Assembly (NCBI GenBank): GCA_035771165.1
Contig: JAWNZC010000408.1
Coordinates: 1,178,001-1,242,000 of the forward strand
DNA length: 64,000 bases
Direction of reading: 5' to 3'
From: Paragorgia papillata
Lineage: Eukaryota > Cnidaria > Anthozoa > Scleralcyonacea > Coralliidae
Shown: positions 10,266-20,705 of the stretch, piece after piece
How positions within the stretch are numbered: the stretch's first letter is position 1
How the letters are laid out: each line of letters begins with the position of its first letter
Translations under genes and position numbers: made by a program
Notes under the pieces: model-generated
The model's input: only the letters and a program-made list of their open reading frames with translations
Told to the model about the DNA's origin: nothing
Databases searched by the model: none

Positions 10266-13073
10266 GGGGGTCCAACAGGAAAAAAATTTTTTTTCTATCT
10301 ATTAACAGTATGACACTCTATTCATAGTATGTTGTTTGGTAAGGTCTCCTGACAAAAAAAATATATTTGGCGAAGACACTGTTGCCACGGTTACCAAGAT
10401 ACCATCCCCCCTATGGTGAAATACGGGTAATTTTGTAAGCATGATTACTGGAGAAGTTTAGATGATAAAGACTTGGAATAACTTTTATTTGTTTACTACC
10501 AAGTTTAGCTAGGAGGTGAACCAGGCTTATTGACAGAGATTGCATAATACACATTTTGAGGTGGAAATACTAGAAATCTATCCATACAAATGAACCAACC
10601 GAGCCACAACTTGGTAATTGTTGATCATAGAGTAATTTTTTAGGTTCACCTCCTAGAGCAAGGTATGCTGACTTCACTGTGAAAATTTCATCAAGATAGC
10701 TTGAATGGTTCTCAAGATATCCTGCGTACAATTATAAAAATATAGCGTTTTCGTATATCTGAGAAAAACACATTTTAAGTTAAATATTAAGTTTATCAAC
10801 AAGATAATACCTGTAAAGTGCTTACTTATGCCAAAGTTACCAATAGTTCTTATTTAAAAAGCCCCAGCCTTATATGTATTGCCCTCCTTCTCCTTAGTTT
10901 TGTCCTCTTTTTTCTTTTTCTGGCCACGCAATACCTTTCTTTGTTTCTTCACCGCCGCTTTCATCCTATGGTCAGCTTTAGCGACTCGCTGTTCATCGGC
11001 CTTTCTGGTTCCTTCTTGAAAGTAATAACCTGGCTCCAAGCCCAATTCTTGCATTATCTTTGCAGCTGTTCCAGAACCCATGTTGAAGTGAGCCACTGCA
11101 TCATAGACTCCAAACTCCAGAACATCAGACGCAACAAAAGTAACTTTTGGCAACTTGTTCCAGATCATAGCATTTATAGACTCGTTTTGGTTTTGTGTTT
11201 TGCAATCCAGGCATTTTTTCAATAAGTCATCAGTGCTCAGCCTTGCATAAATGGGTTTTATCAGAGCAATGATATTGTCTGGAAGACCAGGTCCTGGCTT
11301 GTACAAGTCTGTGTTGTTAGCTTTGTCCCGCTTGAAGGAACACCAGCTGTCTGGTCCATCTGGACAATGATTATGCAGGTTTCTCTTCTTCGAGGAACTA
11401 CAATGAAAAAAGCTTGCATGTATAGCAGACCTCACCCCTGACAAATCCCCAGAATTGCTTCTTATGGCAATGCCATAATAATTCTGGAGTTTATCAATCA
11501 GGGAGTCAGTCAGCTTACCCTTCCCACCAATTCCTTTGTTGTCTTTCTTCAACTTCCTTAGCGCAGTGCCCACACGCTTTTGCACATGGCCAACACACTC
11601 CTTCTTCTCAACATGAATGTTCTCGTAGCAGTCCTGAACCTCTTGGTAGGCCTTGCTGTCACCATCGCCAAAATATTCCGTATATTGCAGTTTCCTGGTT
11701 TGTTCACTCCTTTTAAAGATTCTCTTCACTCCCTCCACCTCCATCGATGGTGCTGATCCTTGGTAGTTAGCCTTGCACTTGTGCCTCTCTTGCAGGTCAG
11801 CCTTCTTGGCAGCATCCTCTTCCCTTTCTATTTTCTGGCATCCATGGCACACCTTGGTTAAAATTTCCACGTCCAAGCACTTGCCACTGTCTATCGACAA
11901 CGTTGTGACGCAACCATTCAAGGAGGCATGACCACGTCGCTGCCAGGTTCCATCGCACGACACAGCACACTGGGTAATTGGCTCTGAACTATTCTTATGA
12001 ATCTCAGCTGCAGCATCATGCATTGACTTTGTGGCCACAGACTTTGCTGCTTTTGCTAAGGCAATGTTATTGTCTCTGTAGGCCGTGTACCCCAGTGGTG
12101 CTGGCATATTCATGTGGGCACAAAAACGTTTGATGGAAGCATGACCTTGTCCAATGCTCCTCATGGCATACACTAACCTTCTATTGACATCAAAACCATG
12201 CTGAATTTTCTTTGATGTATAAAAGGTATAAACCCAGCCACATTCTTTACACCGTACGCGAAGATGGGAGGCACTTCCTTTTCTTTCAGTGGGCTTGTCT
12301 TCCAACACAAGGCAAGAATTAAAACCACCACATTCCTTGCAAACCATCTGTTGAAAAAGTTCGCCGAGGATTTCCACATCAATAAAACAGTACCCGGTTA
12401 ATTTACTTGACTGACCTTCAGCACAGCCTTCAGCTACTGTCGAACTTCGTTTGCCAATTTTTCTGGCGGAGGCCGACAAGTTGTCGCTCGGCGTTGATGG
12501 CTCGCCATCAGTTTTGTCCTCGTCTGAAACACGATTCTTCTTGGCATCTTTCACGAACTGATTGCTGTGAAATTTGCGTTTCCTCGGTCTTGTACTTTCT
12601 CTTGGCATCGCAAATAAAGATTATTTGCGAAGAAGTTAACAAATAAACAGGAATACGGTTGATAAATCACAAAAGAATTCGGAATATATAGCTTTGAATT
12701 TGATAAATTGTGTTCGCCAACGAAAACATTTACATGCATGAAACGCCCACAGTTTTTGAAAGAAGTGGCCAGCAACATCTCACAAGTGAGGTGGAATACT
12801 CCATGTTAGATCAACCAAGTTGCTTCAACATGCTGCCATGAAAACATTTTTTTTATGCAGATTTCTAACCGAAAACAACCGTTGCTAAGGGCGTTGTTAG
12901 GGCAAGAAAACACCGTATGCTCAGGAATTTGCCTTATTTCCCGGATTTAAAGCTAGTTTTTTGCAGTAAAAGCTACAGAGGTGATGCAGGAGGGTTCAAA
13001 GTATATAATTTTTGCTATTTTGAAAAAAATAGAAAATTCAAATTTTTCACCAAAGTTTTACTGTTGGACCCCC
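10266..13073 (-). mobile_element. Complete Kolobok-type DNA transposon
   Basis: Ends GGGGGTCCAACAG (from 10266) and CTGTTGGACCCCC (to 13073) lie between TTAA (10262-10265) and TTAA (13074-13077). The 2,808-bp element holds one uninterrupted transposase gene on the - strand and little else: about 590 bp of 3' sequence and 465 bp of 5' sequence. TTAA duplication with short GC-rich TIRs is the Kolobok signature; piggyBac also uses TTAA but has a different protein. Intact TIRs, duplication and ORF suggest a recent arrival. Confidence 0.85.
10854..12608 (-). CDS. Kolobok-type DDE transposase, 584 aa, apparently intact
   Basis: Cut-and-paste transposase presumed to mobilise the surrounding TTAA element. 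The start ATG is at 12608-12606. Domains: a basic, Ser/Thr-rich N-terminus with PRKRKFHSNQFVKDAKKNR, likely a nuclear signal; a zinc ribbon with C90-x2-C93 and C120-x2-C123; a helical region; and a catalytic domain with D219 in CAVSCDGTWQRRGHASLNG, an acidic GDGDS at 314-318, and E476 in QNQNESINAMIW, plus Cys pairs at CHGC and CLDC. The Lys/Arg-rich tail (about 550-575) may bind DNA. Invertebrate homologues are often labelled 'Mutator-like transposase domain', but the TTAA duplication fits Kolobok. No stop or frameshift was found, so it could be active. The assignment of the catalytic triad is inferred from motif spacing. Confidence 0.85.
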   Translation of the reverse strand: MPRESTRPRKRKFHSNQFVKDAKKNRVSDEDKTDGEPSTPSDNLSASARKIGKRSSTVAEGCAEGQSSKLTGYCFIDVEILGELFQQMVCKECGGFNSCLVLEDKPTERKGSASHLRVRCKECGWVYTFYTSKKIQHGFDVNRRLVYAMRSIGQGHASIKRFCAHMNMPAPLGYTAYRDNNIALAKAAKSVATKSMHDAAAEIHKNSSEPITQCAVSCDGTWQRRGHASLNGCVTTLSIDSGKCLDVEILTKVCHGCQKIEREEDAAKKADLQERHKCKANYQGSAPSMEVEGVKRIFKRSEQTRKLQYTEYFGDGDSKAYQEVQDCYENIHVEKKECVGHVQKRVGTALRKLKKDNKGIGGKGKLTDSLIDKLQNYYGIAIRSNSGDLSGVRSAIHASFFHCSSSKKRNLHNHCPDGPDSWCSFKRDKANNTDLYKPGPGLPDNIIALIKPIYARLSTDDLLKKCLDCKTQNQNESINAMIWNKLPKVTFVASDVLEFGVYDAVAHFNMGSGTAAKIMQELGLEPGYYFQEGTRKADEQRVAKADHRMKAAVKKQRKVLRGQKKKKEDKTKEKEGNTYKAGAF

Positions 13074-13670
13074 TTAATTAAGCCCAGCATACACTAGAGA
13101 ACGTTTGCGAAACAAACCACGGTTTCAGAAACAAAGGTTTCCAGTGTATGTTGGAAAGTTTCCAAAACTTTGTTTATTTTCAATTGATCACTGTTCTAAT
13201 TTTTTGGAAAAAGGGTTGAAAACTTTTTTAAACTTTCGGAAACTAATGTTTTGGAAACTTGCTTCAGTGTATGCCAGCTTTAGACATAAGCTATATGGTG
13301 GCAGACTGAATCAGTCGCATTATTCCTAATCACAAGAGTGTTTTTGCCCATAAAATAGCAAAACAATACCATTGGTTCCAAGTTCAACGGTTCTGGCCAG
13401 CACGTTGTCACAAGAATATAAGGGACCTTACGATGCTAGACGACGAGTCTTTATTCTGGCTAACGCCAGACGATTTTATTCAGCACAGGGGGGTGGTCCA
13501 GGCCTCAAAGTGTTAAAAAGCAACATAAATTTGACGGTGAATAAGGTGTGCCATAGGATCAACAAACGAACAGGCATCGATCTTTTTTTCAACTTTCTGT
13601 AAAACAGAAAGGAATAGTAGAAGAGAAAAAAACTTTAAAAAAAGATAAGAAAAGATAAAAAAAAAGAAAG
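13074..13670. other. Intergenic
   Basis: No gene recognised. 13090-13285 contains repeated GGAAACT/AAAGTTT words and a loose inverted repeat (GCCCAGCATACAC vs GTGTATGCCAGC near 13267-13278), so a small MITE of about 190 bp is likely. Confidence 0.5.
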
Positions 13671-13743
13671 AAAATGCAGTGTTTTAGATAGAGCAAAGTG
13701 AAAAGGTGGTAAACTGCCGAGAATATAGTTTTAACGAAATACT

Positions 13744-13773
13744 GGCGTTTCAAGCAGAGCCTTTCATCAGAGT
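13744..13773 (-). ncRNA. Hammerhead-like motif, unit 1 (degenerate)
   Basis: On the - strand: ACT, CTGATGA (13770-13764), A, stem II AGGC-TCT-GCTT, GAAAC (13751-13747), GCC, AGT. Stem I is ACT/AGT. The U of the cleavage triplet reads C (GCC instead of GUC), so this copy is probably inactive. Confidence 0.5.
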
Positions 13774-13863
13774 AAAAAGTAGAGTGCTGTGTAGGCAGTG
13801 TTTTAGATAGAGCAGAGTGAAAAGATGGTAAACTGCTGAGAATAGTTTTGATAACGAAATACT

Positions 13864-13893
13864 GACGTTTCGGATGGAGCCCTTCATCAGAGT
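13864..13893 (-). ncRNA. Hammerhead-like motif, unit 2
   Basis: On the - strand: ACT, CTGATGA (13890-13884), A, GGGC-TCC-ATCC, GAAAC (13871-13867), GTC, AGT. The GUC cleavage triplet and the ACT/AGT stem I are intact. Stem II keeps only about three pairs. Confidence 0.5.
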
Positions 13894-13981
13894 AAAAAGT
13901 AGAGTGCTGTGTAGGCAGTGTTTTAGATAGAGCAAAGTGAAAAGTTGGTCAAACTGCCGACAATATGATCCACCACATTTT

Positions 13982-14013
13982 ACTCTGACGAAGGGCTCCG
14001 CTCAAAACGTCAG
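13982..14013 (+). ncRNA. Hammerhead-like motif, inverted unit 3
   Basis: ACT, CTGACGA (13985-13991), A, stem II GGGC-TCC-GCTC, then AAAAC (14004-14008) and GTC, AGT. The core G of GAAA is mutated to A, which should inactivate it. Stems I and II pair fully. Confidence 0.5.
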
Positions 14014-14085
14014 TATTTTGTTATAAAAGCTATTCTCTGCAGTTTATCACCTTTTCACTTTGCTCTATTTAAAACACTGCCTCGC

Positions 14086-14837
14086 AACACTCTACTTTTT
14101 TACACACTGATATATAACGATTTTCAATAAGTCATAACGCACGTGTGACGTCAAAGGTGGGATAAATTTCCATATCACACAAAGATATCAAAGAGTTATA
14201 AATAGCAATCTTTGTAACAAAACTACTTTTAAATATTTCTGAATTTTTCACTCCACTATAGGGGCTGTTTATATGGAGGCGAAATGGAAATCATTACGTC
14301 ATCCCGTCAGGCTTTGCGAAACTGATGCGTGCTATAGCTAAAATTTCATATATACGTTCTTTCTATAAATCTTCGCTTTCCTGATGTCTGATCAAGTTGT
14401 TTAAAGTGAAGTGTTCTTTCTTGGACATGTTCAGTGTGTTCACAGACGTAGTTATTGTTCAGTAATTTCGCTGGCAGGTATCTTGATACAATCGCTGATT
14501 AAACATGATCGTGCTGTGTTGATATTTAACACCCGAAGGGACTCGACATATGAACGCTGTGTGGAAATACCTTGATACAGGCAATAGTGTTTTGTGTATT
14601 GCGAATTGTGTTTTCTATCGGAGAATTAGTGCATGCTTTGACTATTTTCGGTGACGAATGACGTTTAGACTTTTATCAGTAATCTTGCTGACCGAGGGCA
14701 AATATTTTTCAATACGGAACGACCAAAACGGTAAATAACTTATTTATTTTTTTGTTACATAATTAGAGAAATTAACATAATTCAATTAAGTTGCGTAATC
14801 GAGATGACGTTCACGTGATATTCAAAAGTCCAAAGTC
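14086..14837. other. Intergenic, nothing recognised
   Basis: No gene or clear repeat structure was seen. Contains several ACGTCA (CRE-like) words that also occur in other repeats in this window. Confidence 0.4.
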
Positions 14838-15226
14838 AACCTCGTCCCCAGGGCCATTTGTAGGGGCTGGGCCAAGATGGCGGCCAAAAACAAAATGGCG
14901 GGAACAAATGGCCCTGGTGGAGGCTAGCTCAAAATGCGCAGTATATTGCGCATTTTGATAACTACAACTCAGTCCTTTACACAGTGATTATACCTAATTA
15001 CACCTAATTATTGCATGGTTTGAAATATAATTTCCCGTGCCGTGGGCAGGAACAACCGACAAGGTCAAAATACAATTTAAAAAAAAAAATACAAAATCAA
15101 ACCGTCTGATTTACGCCATAAGCTCTTGACCAATCAGAGGCTGAGATAGCCTAGCCTCCACCAGGGCCATTTGTTCCCGCCATCTTGGCCCAGTTCCCTA
15201 CAAATGGCCCTGGGTACGAGGTTGGT
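14838..15226. repeat. MITE with ~80-bp inverted ends
   Basis: CAGGGCCATTTGTAGGG, GGGCCAAGATGGCGG and GGGAACAAATGGCCCTGG (14850-14918) recur in reverse complement at about 15160-15215, ending CCCTGGGTACGAGGTTG. The interior of about 240 bp has no ORF. The ends resemble the repeated CTCGTNCCCAG ends seen at 23.7, 25.85, 26.7, 30.1 and 30.5 kb. Confidence 0.7.
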
Positions 15227-15696
15227 CCAAAGTTTATCGTTCGAGAGTAAACAACTGCCGACATACATGCAGTCTTACAGGGAAGCTTGGAACCTAATTT
15301 TTGTCATAAAAAAAACATTCAAAACTCGAAGATCTAGTTACGAAGGGAAGTCAAAATGCAGTCCAAGTGTTTTTAAAGTTTAGTTGATAAAGATTCTTCG
15401 TCGTTCTTCTTCGTCGCTTGCTCGTTTTTGGCTGTTCGCTTGGAACGTCGCTTTCAATATTTGGCTGACTGCATGAAAATTGAAAGTGTGGTCCTCGAGT
15501 TTGAAGACGAAAATACTTGTCAGTAAGCCATTTGTAATTTCAAGTTTCAAGGACATGAGACGATGAGATTGGCATGTGGAAAATGTTTGGCTAAAAGGTA
15601 AAAGACTTGTAGCGGTTTTGTTGAGTATAGCGGTTGGCGGATAACAGAAGAAAGACAGTTTAGTGTCAAAAGGTTTCATTGAGCTTTTCTATCTTA

Positions 15697-15816
15697 GGCC
15701 TGTTCCAAACGCCGCTCTTCTTATGTGCCGAACCTAATGATAATGACCTAAATCCTTTGTTTATGCTGATTTGCATTAGGTTCGGCGCATGAGAAGAGCG
15801 GCGTTTGGAACGGGCC
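15697..15816. mobile_element. 120-bp MITE with TTA target duplication
   Basis: GGCCTGTTCCAAACGCCGCT and AGCGGCGTTTGGAACGGGCC are near-perfect TIRs, continuing to arms of about 42 bp. They are flanked by TTA at 15694-15696 and 15817-15819. PIF/Harbinger-like. The palindrome could fold into a long hairpin if transcribed. Confidence 0.8.
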
Positions 15817-16164
15817 TTAATCTCGTGGTATGATTTTTTATATATATTTCTATATAGTTTCATTTAGTGATTCAAAATACTGTGTTCACAAGTTTATGTA
15901 CGTTTTTCCTACCGTTTTAAACTGTTTTCTTTATAAATGTCAACTCGAAAAATTTTGCTTTGTCACATTTTTCCCAGCGTTTCTTTTAAAATTCGCTGTT
16001 TACACATGAAGTTGTCAAAACCATTTGGATAATAAAACTCATTTGCATCCCCGTAGCTCTCTGTTGAATTTATTTTTTCTGTGGCAAGCGAAATAGTTAT
16101 GAAAATCGGTCAATTTTAAATGAATTTTAAAATTAAATTTAGGATTCCGTGACCGTGGTCAGAT

Positions 16165-18358
16165 CATAGGCAACCCAAGCACTATCACGTACTGTCTGTC
16201 GTATTATATAATATACTTAAAGGTTGGCAAGTAAATTCACTAGTTCAACTCATCACTTGAATGAATGTCAATACTATTCGCAAATACGAACGTAAATCGA
16301 TAAAAAAACAACACTTCTATAAACACAAATAATCGTACTAACTTGGCACGAACGTTTTGTTGCTTAAAACTGTTGTGAAACACCAGAAATTAGTGAAAAC
16401 AAACGGGGTTTTGTCGAAAAAATTGCCGTACCTATGCGTGGTGCAAAAATCCTGTTTGACGCATCATTCCTGAGCAAATATAAGGCATGTCATTGGTCAA
16501 TCGGCAAAACAAAAAAATTATCTCTGCGTGATAAATTTGACCAACCGGGGGGGGGGGGTATTGCAACAGTGCAGTAAAAAAGATTTGTGTAATAAATACA
16601 AACTTTTTGTACGTAAAAGTTTATATAACCGTGTATATAGAAATGGAGCGGCAAGAACGGAAAGGATTCTGTCCCAATGTTCGTTGTCTTATATGGTAAG
16701 TGGCTACAATTTCTCAATCTTTATTGCTTAAAATAGAAGGAAGCCAGTTAGTGGCTTTAATACTGGCTTTGACAGACATTTGGCGGAGTTCATTGTTATT
16801 TATGCAAGACGACTCATTGTTGTTCGCCGGTATTAAATAAACATTCAAACCCAAAGTTCCATAAATATGACATGCATATATAATTAGACGATAGAAAAAT
16901 AAGGCACGTCGAAACAGATCTTACATTAAGCTGCATTTACCTTTGCATGCAGGCTTGCAGCAATTTTTTGCAGCTCATCATATATTCAACTGAATGCGAA
17001 ATTAATTTTTAGTTCGTACAGAAAAACCTCTGATTTGTTGTCGTCGAGCAATTGCTTCTCAAAAGATACTGATAAAAGTATAAAACATAGCGATTTTTCG
17101 TTTCAAATTTTCCACATTTAAGCTTAGAATTCAGCAAATATTCTGAATAAATCAAATGTTTATCTACACCACGGACATACTTTTCTATTAAAAACAATAC
17201 ACTTTCACTTTTAATACAAGGACACAAAACGTGTCAAAGACACTTTATATATTAAATATAAATGCCTGAGTTTTCGCACAGTTTTATCCACTTCCATTAG
17301 TTCCATATCATTTATATGCACGAGTCCCAAAAAGCGTATGAAAAATGCCGCAAACCAAAAAAAAACAGTAAAACAGAAAACATAAGATTGCACAGAGGAA
17401 AGAGGTGAAAAAGCAATTCCGTTGCCTGCTCATGTCCTCGATGAAATGACAAAAACCCAAGATATCTTGTTTGGAACGACGTATTAAAGCTTAACTGTAA
17501 TTGCACATCCACTAATCCACGGACCACGGCACTAGTTTGATATATAGAAAGCACAAAAACCAACATTGACTCTAGCTTGCATGTCCTATACATATGCAGT
17601 TGATCGTTTGATTGCTTTTTTTTCGAAATCACTCTAGCTGAAGTCTTTTATAATAGATGAAATAGAACAGTATATATTCGGCAACCAATATACCCTACGG
17701 AGTAGTCAAAGATCTTCAATGTCCACTAATAGTTTAATACCGGCGAACAACAATGAGTCGTCTTGCATAAATAACAATGAACTCTTCTATTTTAAGCAAA
17801 AAAGATTGAGAATTTTTAGCCACTTAATACCATATAAGACAACGAACATTGGGACAGAATCCTTTCCGTTCTTGCCGCTCCATTTCTATATACACGGTTA
17901 TATAAACTTTTACGTACAAAAAGTTTGTATTTATTACACAAATCTTTTTTACTGCACTGTTGCAATACCCCCCCCCCCGGTTGGTCAAATTTATCACGCA
18001 GAGATAATTTTTTTGTTTTGCCGATTGACCAATGACATGCCTTATATTTGCTCACGAATGATGGCGTCAAACAGGATTTTTGCACCACGCATAGGTACGG
18101 CAATTTTTTCGACAAAACCCCGTTTGTTTTCACTAATTTCTGGTGTTTCACAACAGTTTTAAGCAACAAAACGTTCGTGCCAAGTTAGTACGATTATTTG
18201 TGTTTATAGAAGTGTTGTTTTTTTATCGATTTACGTTCGTATTTGCGAATAGTATTGACATTCATTCAAGTGATGAGTTGAACTAGTGAATTTACTTGCC
18301 AACCTTTAAGTATATTATATAATACGACAGACAGTACGTGATAGTGCTTGGGCTGCTA
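16165..18358. mobile_element. 2.2-kb element with ~630-bp inverted repeats and a 9-bp TSD
   Basis: The arms run from about 16172 to 16842 and from about 17732 to 18356. They are nearly identical over hundreds of bases: outer GCACTATCACGTACTGTCTG / CAGACAGTACGTGATAGTGC, inner GACGACTCATTGTTGTTCGC / GCGAACAACAATGAGTCGTC. Flanks carry TGGTCAGAT at 16156-16164 and 18359-18367. A 9-bp duplication with very long TIRs is typical of Mutator-like (MULE) elements. The poly-G/poly-C runs (near 16548 and 17969) sit in each arm. The ~890-bp core has only short AT-rich frames and no transposase. Confidence 0.8.
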
Positions 18359-18367
18359 TGGTCAGAT

Positions 18368-18990
18368 ATCGTAAAAAAACTGCCCGCTCACGCAGCCAAT
18401 CAAATTGCAGCATTACCTAGGATTCCGCCCGCTCACGATTGATAAAAAAATAAACGAAGTTATTACAGACGCGAAAAAATTCCGTGTTGACATCAGTATA
18501 CTTGGGGACTAGACACAAGAAAGGGCCACAGTATATTAAACGAACATATACGTGCTGTTTACCTAGTAAGCGCTTTCTCCTGTTTGTTGACATTGATCAC
18601 GACAGTATCTTTATATTTTTGCATATTATTTATGTGCTTTATTACTAAACGAGTTTTATATTTGTTATGCTGAGTAAGAAGCTTGTATACAAATGTATGT
18701 TCTGTGTACCATGTGTTGCTTGTCTTCGACTGTTTTGTCTACTGACTGTTGCTTGTCTTTGAGTTTGAGATCGGCAATGGACAGTAGTCTTGATTATTTA
18801 GGATTTATATTCAATGTTGTAAGTGCTTTGAACCTTTGAGTATGTAATTTTGTCACAAGTATGTTTAATAGCCATATCTTGATGTTCATTTTGATATAAA
18901 TTTTGATGCATAGATTGAGTATTAAGATATTCATCATATAGAAACAACTTTGAACCAGTCATGTACCTCATTTGTATACAGTAATACTTT
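18368..18990. other. Intergenic
   Basis: No gene recognised. Two copies of GCCCGCTCACG (18383 and 18427) within 50 bases hint at a small duplication. Confidence 0.4.
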
Positions 18991-18999
18991 AATGACATA

Positions 19000-19700
19000 T
19001 TGGCCATTATAACATCAGCAGCCAAGTGTGTGTTATATGCGGATGGTACCAAAATGTATAGAGAAATTAGAGTGTCTGACATCAAAACTACAGTACTAGC
19101 ACTGCAGAGTTGAAGAGCCTTCCCAACATCCTCTAAAGCAAAAACATGGAATCAGGATTCATGTTGTATGAAGATATTGCACAGCATAGATGTGGGGTGC
19201 GGGTATATTTTACTAGTCACCTTATTGCATATTTGCTAGTGCATCTGTACCTGGCCCACACATGTGAGGTTTGGGCACCTCAGATTATAACTAAAATCAG
19301 TAAAGTTGAAAGACTACAATGCAGGGCAACTAAATATATTCTAAGTTTTTGAACTGGCAGGATGATTTATCATACATGATGATCTTCTGAAAACAGTTAA
19401 TCTACTACTATACCATTATCATACTGGCATGACTTGAAAGATTTTATCTATTTTAAACGTTATACAGGTCACTATAATATTCCTATTAATATAGTTTTGT
19501 GCAACTCAATAATTCAGTCGGAATCACTAAAAACAGTTCAGAACTAGATGTACTAGTTTCTAAGTGCTGTACTAAACTTTTTAAGCTAGTTAATACTTGA
19601 ACTGTATATTTAAACTTTGGAATAGTCTAATCCACCTCAGTTAATCAGTTTAAAACTCAACTTTCTAATCACTACATTAATACGGTAATTATTAGTTAAT
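19000..19700 (+). pseudogene. Decayed non-LTR retrotransposon RT fragment
   Basis: Translated in pieces, 19029-19110 gives VLYADGTKMYREIRVSDI, the RT catalytic block with YADD changed to YADG. 19235-19352 gives HLYLAHTCEVWAPQI...LQCRATKYILSF, matching the post-RT region of the LINE at 37.7 kb (SYGSEIWAPQ ... TRATKFIL). 19640-19690 keeps a FKTQLSNHYINTV-like tail. Several frameshifts and stops make it clearly dead. It covers only the 3' end of an element. Confidence 0.7.
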
Positions 19701-20300
19701 GCTTACGACGTCAATAACTTTTTTTTGGAAATCAATGTTTATAATGTTCTTCATCCCGACCTGTAACATACTCTCTTCTAAACACTACTGCTACTGACCT
19801 TAATCACTTATATCTATTTAGTCCAGTTCCAGACCCATATCTATTGTATTTGTTTACATGATTATCCTGAATTGTAAAATGGTCTAGAATTCCAGATAAT
19901 TCTGAATATTAAAGAAAATGAAACCCAACCCTGACCCCCACCTCTAAACCTGACCCTAAACCTAACGACAACCCCCGGTAACCCTTAACTAACCACAACC
20001 CCCCAGGGAGAAAGTTCCACCTCTCAGACCCTGACTACAACAGTACAACACCCCTACTGGTTTTTTGTTATATGCTTATTAGTTTAACATCCCGCATGTG
20101 GGACAGAGAAGACCCCTACGCTTCAGGATAATCCTGAATTCTAGACACTTTAAATTGACAATTCAGGATAGTCCTGCACCAACATTCAGCCTTCGATCTG
20201 ATCTTCCTCGGCCCACTCCCAGTCTCCCACCTCTTAGCTCGCGCGTTATAGAGACCTCTACACTTTCCAGTAGCCCGAGTGAACACCTGACCCAGGTGTC
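19701..20300. other. Intergenic with a CCTAAACC-like low-complexity tract
   Basis: 19918-20010 is a degenerate C/A-rich tract of the AACCCTGACCCTAAACC kind, which looks like decayed satellite and is not a regular telomeric repeat. No gene was seen. Confidence 0.45.
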
Positions 20301-20705
20301 TTGTTGTTATAAGAAAACACACACATGCACGTGCACTGACCCGTCCATCACAGCTCCAACGTCTTGGCTTGCGAATTCCATTCACCGCAAACTCCGGTTG
20401 AACAACAAAATTAAAACAATCATCTGAACCTTGAAAAAAGTTTCTTGGCTCTGCTAACCGTGTAAGATACTGATAATACTTCCCATTCCCGATCCCACGG
20501 TATAATTTCTTTTGCGCGAAATTGACCAAGAAGTGACCCACAAGCTAAGACGTACGGGATTCTGTGCCTTTCAGCGAACGACACCCATCGCTCAAAGAAT
20601 CTTTTGAAATATCGATAACGACGGTGTCGCGTGAATAAATCACAGTTCTTGCTTGCCAAGTTTTGACGCTTACAAAACTGAACATTACTCTGGTATTTCT
20701 TGTAA
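20300..20705 (-). pseudogene. LicD-domain (fukutin-like) gene fragment, frameshifted
   Basis: LicD proteins are nucleotidyltransferase-fold phosphotransferases that modify glycans; animal members include fukutin and FKRP. On the - strand, 20705-20490 reads continuously into FKRFFERWVSFAERHRIPYV, LACGSLLGQFRAK and EIIPWDRE. That matches the family pattern (x-W-x3-A-x3-x-I-x-Y-x-L-x-x-G-S/T-L-L-G-x-x-R...IIPWDxDxD). At the PWD motif the frame shifts; the second frame continues YYQYLTRLAEPRNFFQGSDD CFNF (quoted in two parts), as in intact homologues. The key D-x-D is broken by the shift, and the downstream part drifts. No introns interrupt the match, so it may be a single exon or a retrocopy. 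A second, intact locus probably exists elsewhere. Confidence 0.7.

Larger units (their letters stand above)
13673..13935 (-). repeat. Two-plus tandem ~124-bp repeats with hammerhead-like cores
   Basis: CAGTGTTTTAGATAGAGCA recurs at about 13677, 13797 and 13917 (period 120-124). Each unit carries, on the - strand, a CTGATGA...GAAAC core. Tandem dimers with hammerhead motifs are the usual form of the terminal repeats of Penelope-like retroelements. No reverse transcriptase or GIY-YIG ORF remains here. An inverted third unit follows at about 13960-14085. Confidence 0.65.

Noticed and set aside
17816..18169. 117-aa - strand and 147-aa + strand ORFs
   Set aside because: Both lie in the inverted arm of the 16165-18358 element, overlap each other on opposite strands, cross a poly-C run, and have no domain signal.
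19918..20010. Interstitial telomere repeat (AACCCT-like tract)
   Set aside because: Units vary in length and sequence (CCCTGACC, CCTAAACC, CCTAACGA) with no run of TTAGGG/CCCTAA.
20116..20430. Separate 109-aa + strand gene opposite the LicD relic
   Set aside because: It is the antisense of the LicD fragment and adjoining repeat, with low-complexity Ser/Pro content and no domain.
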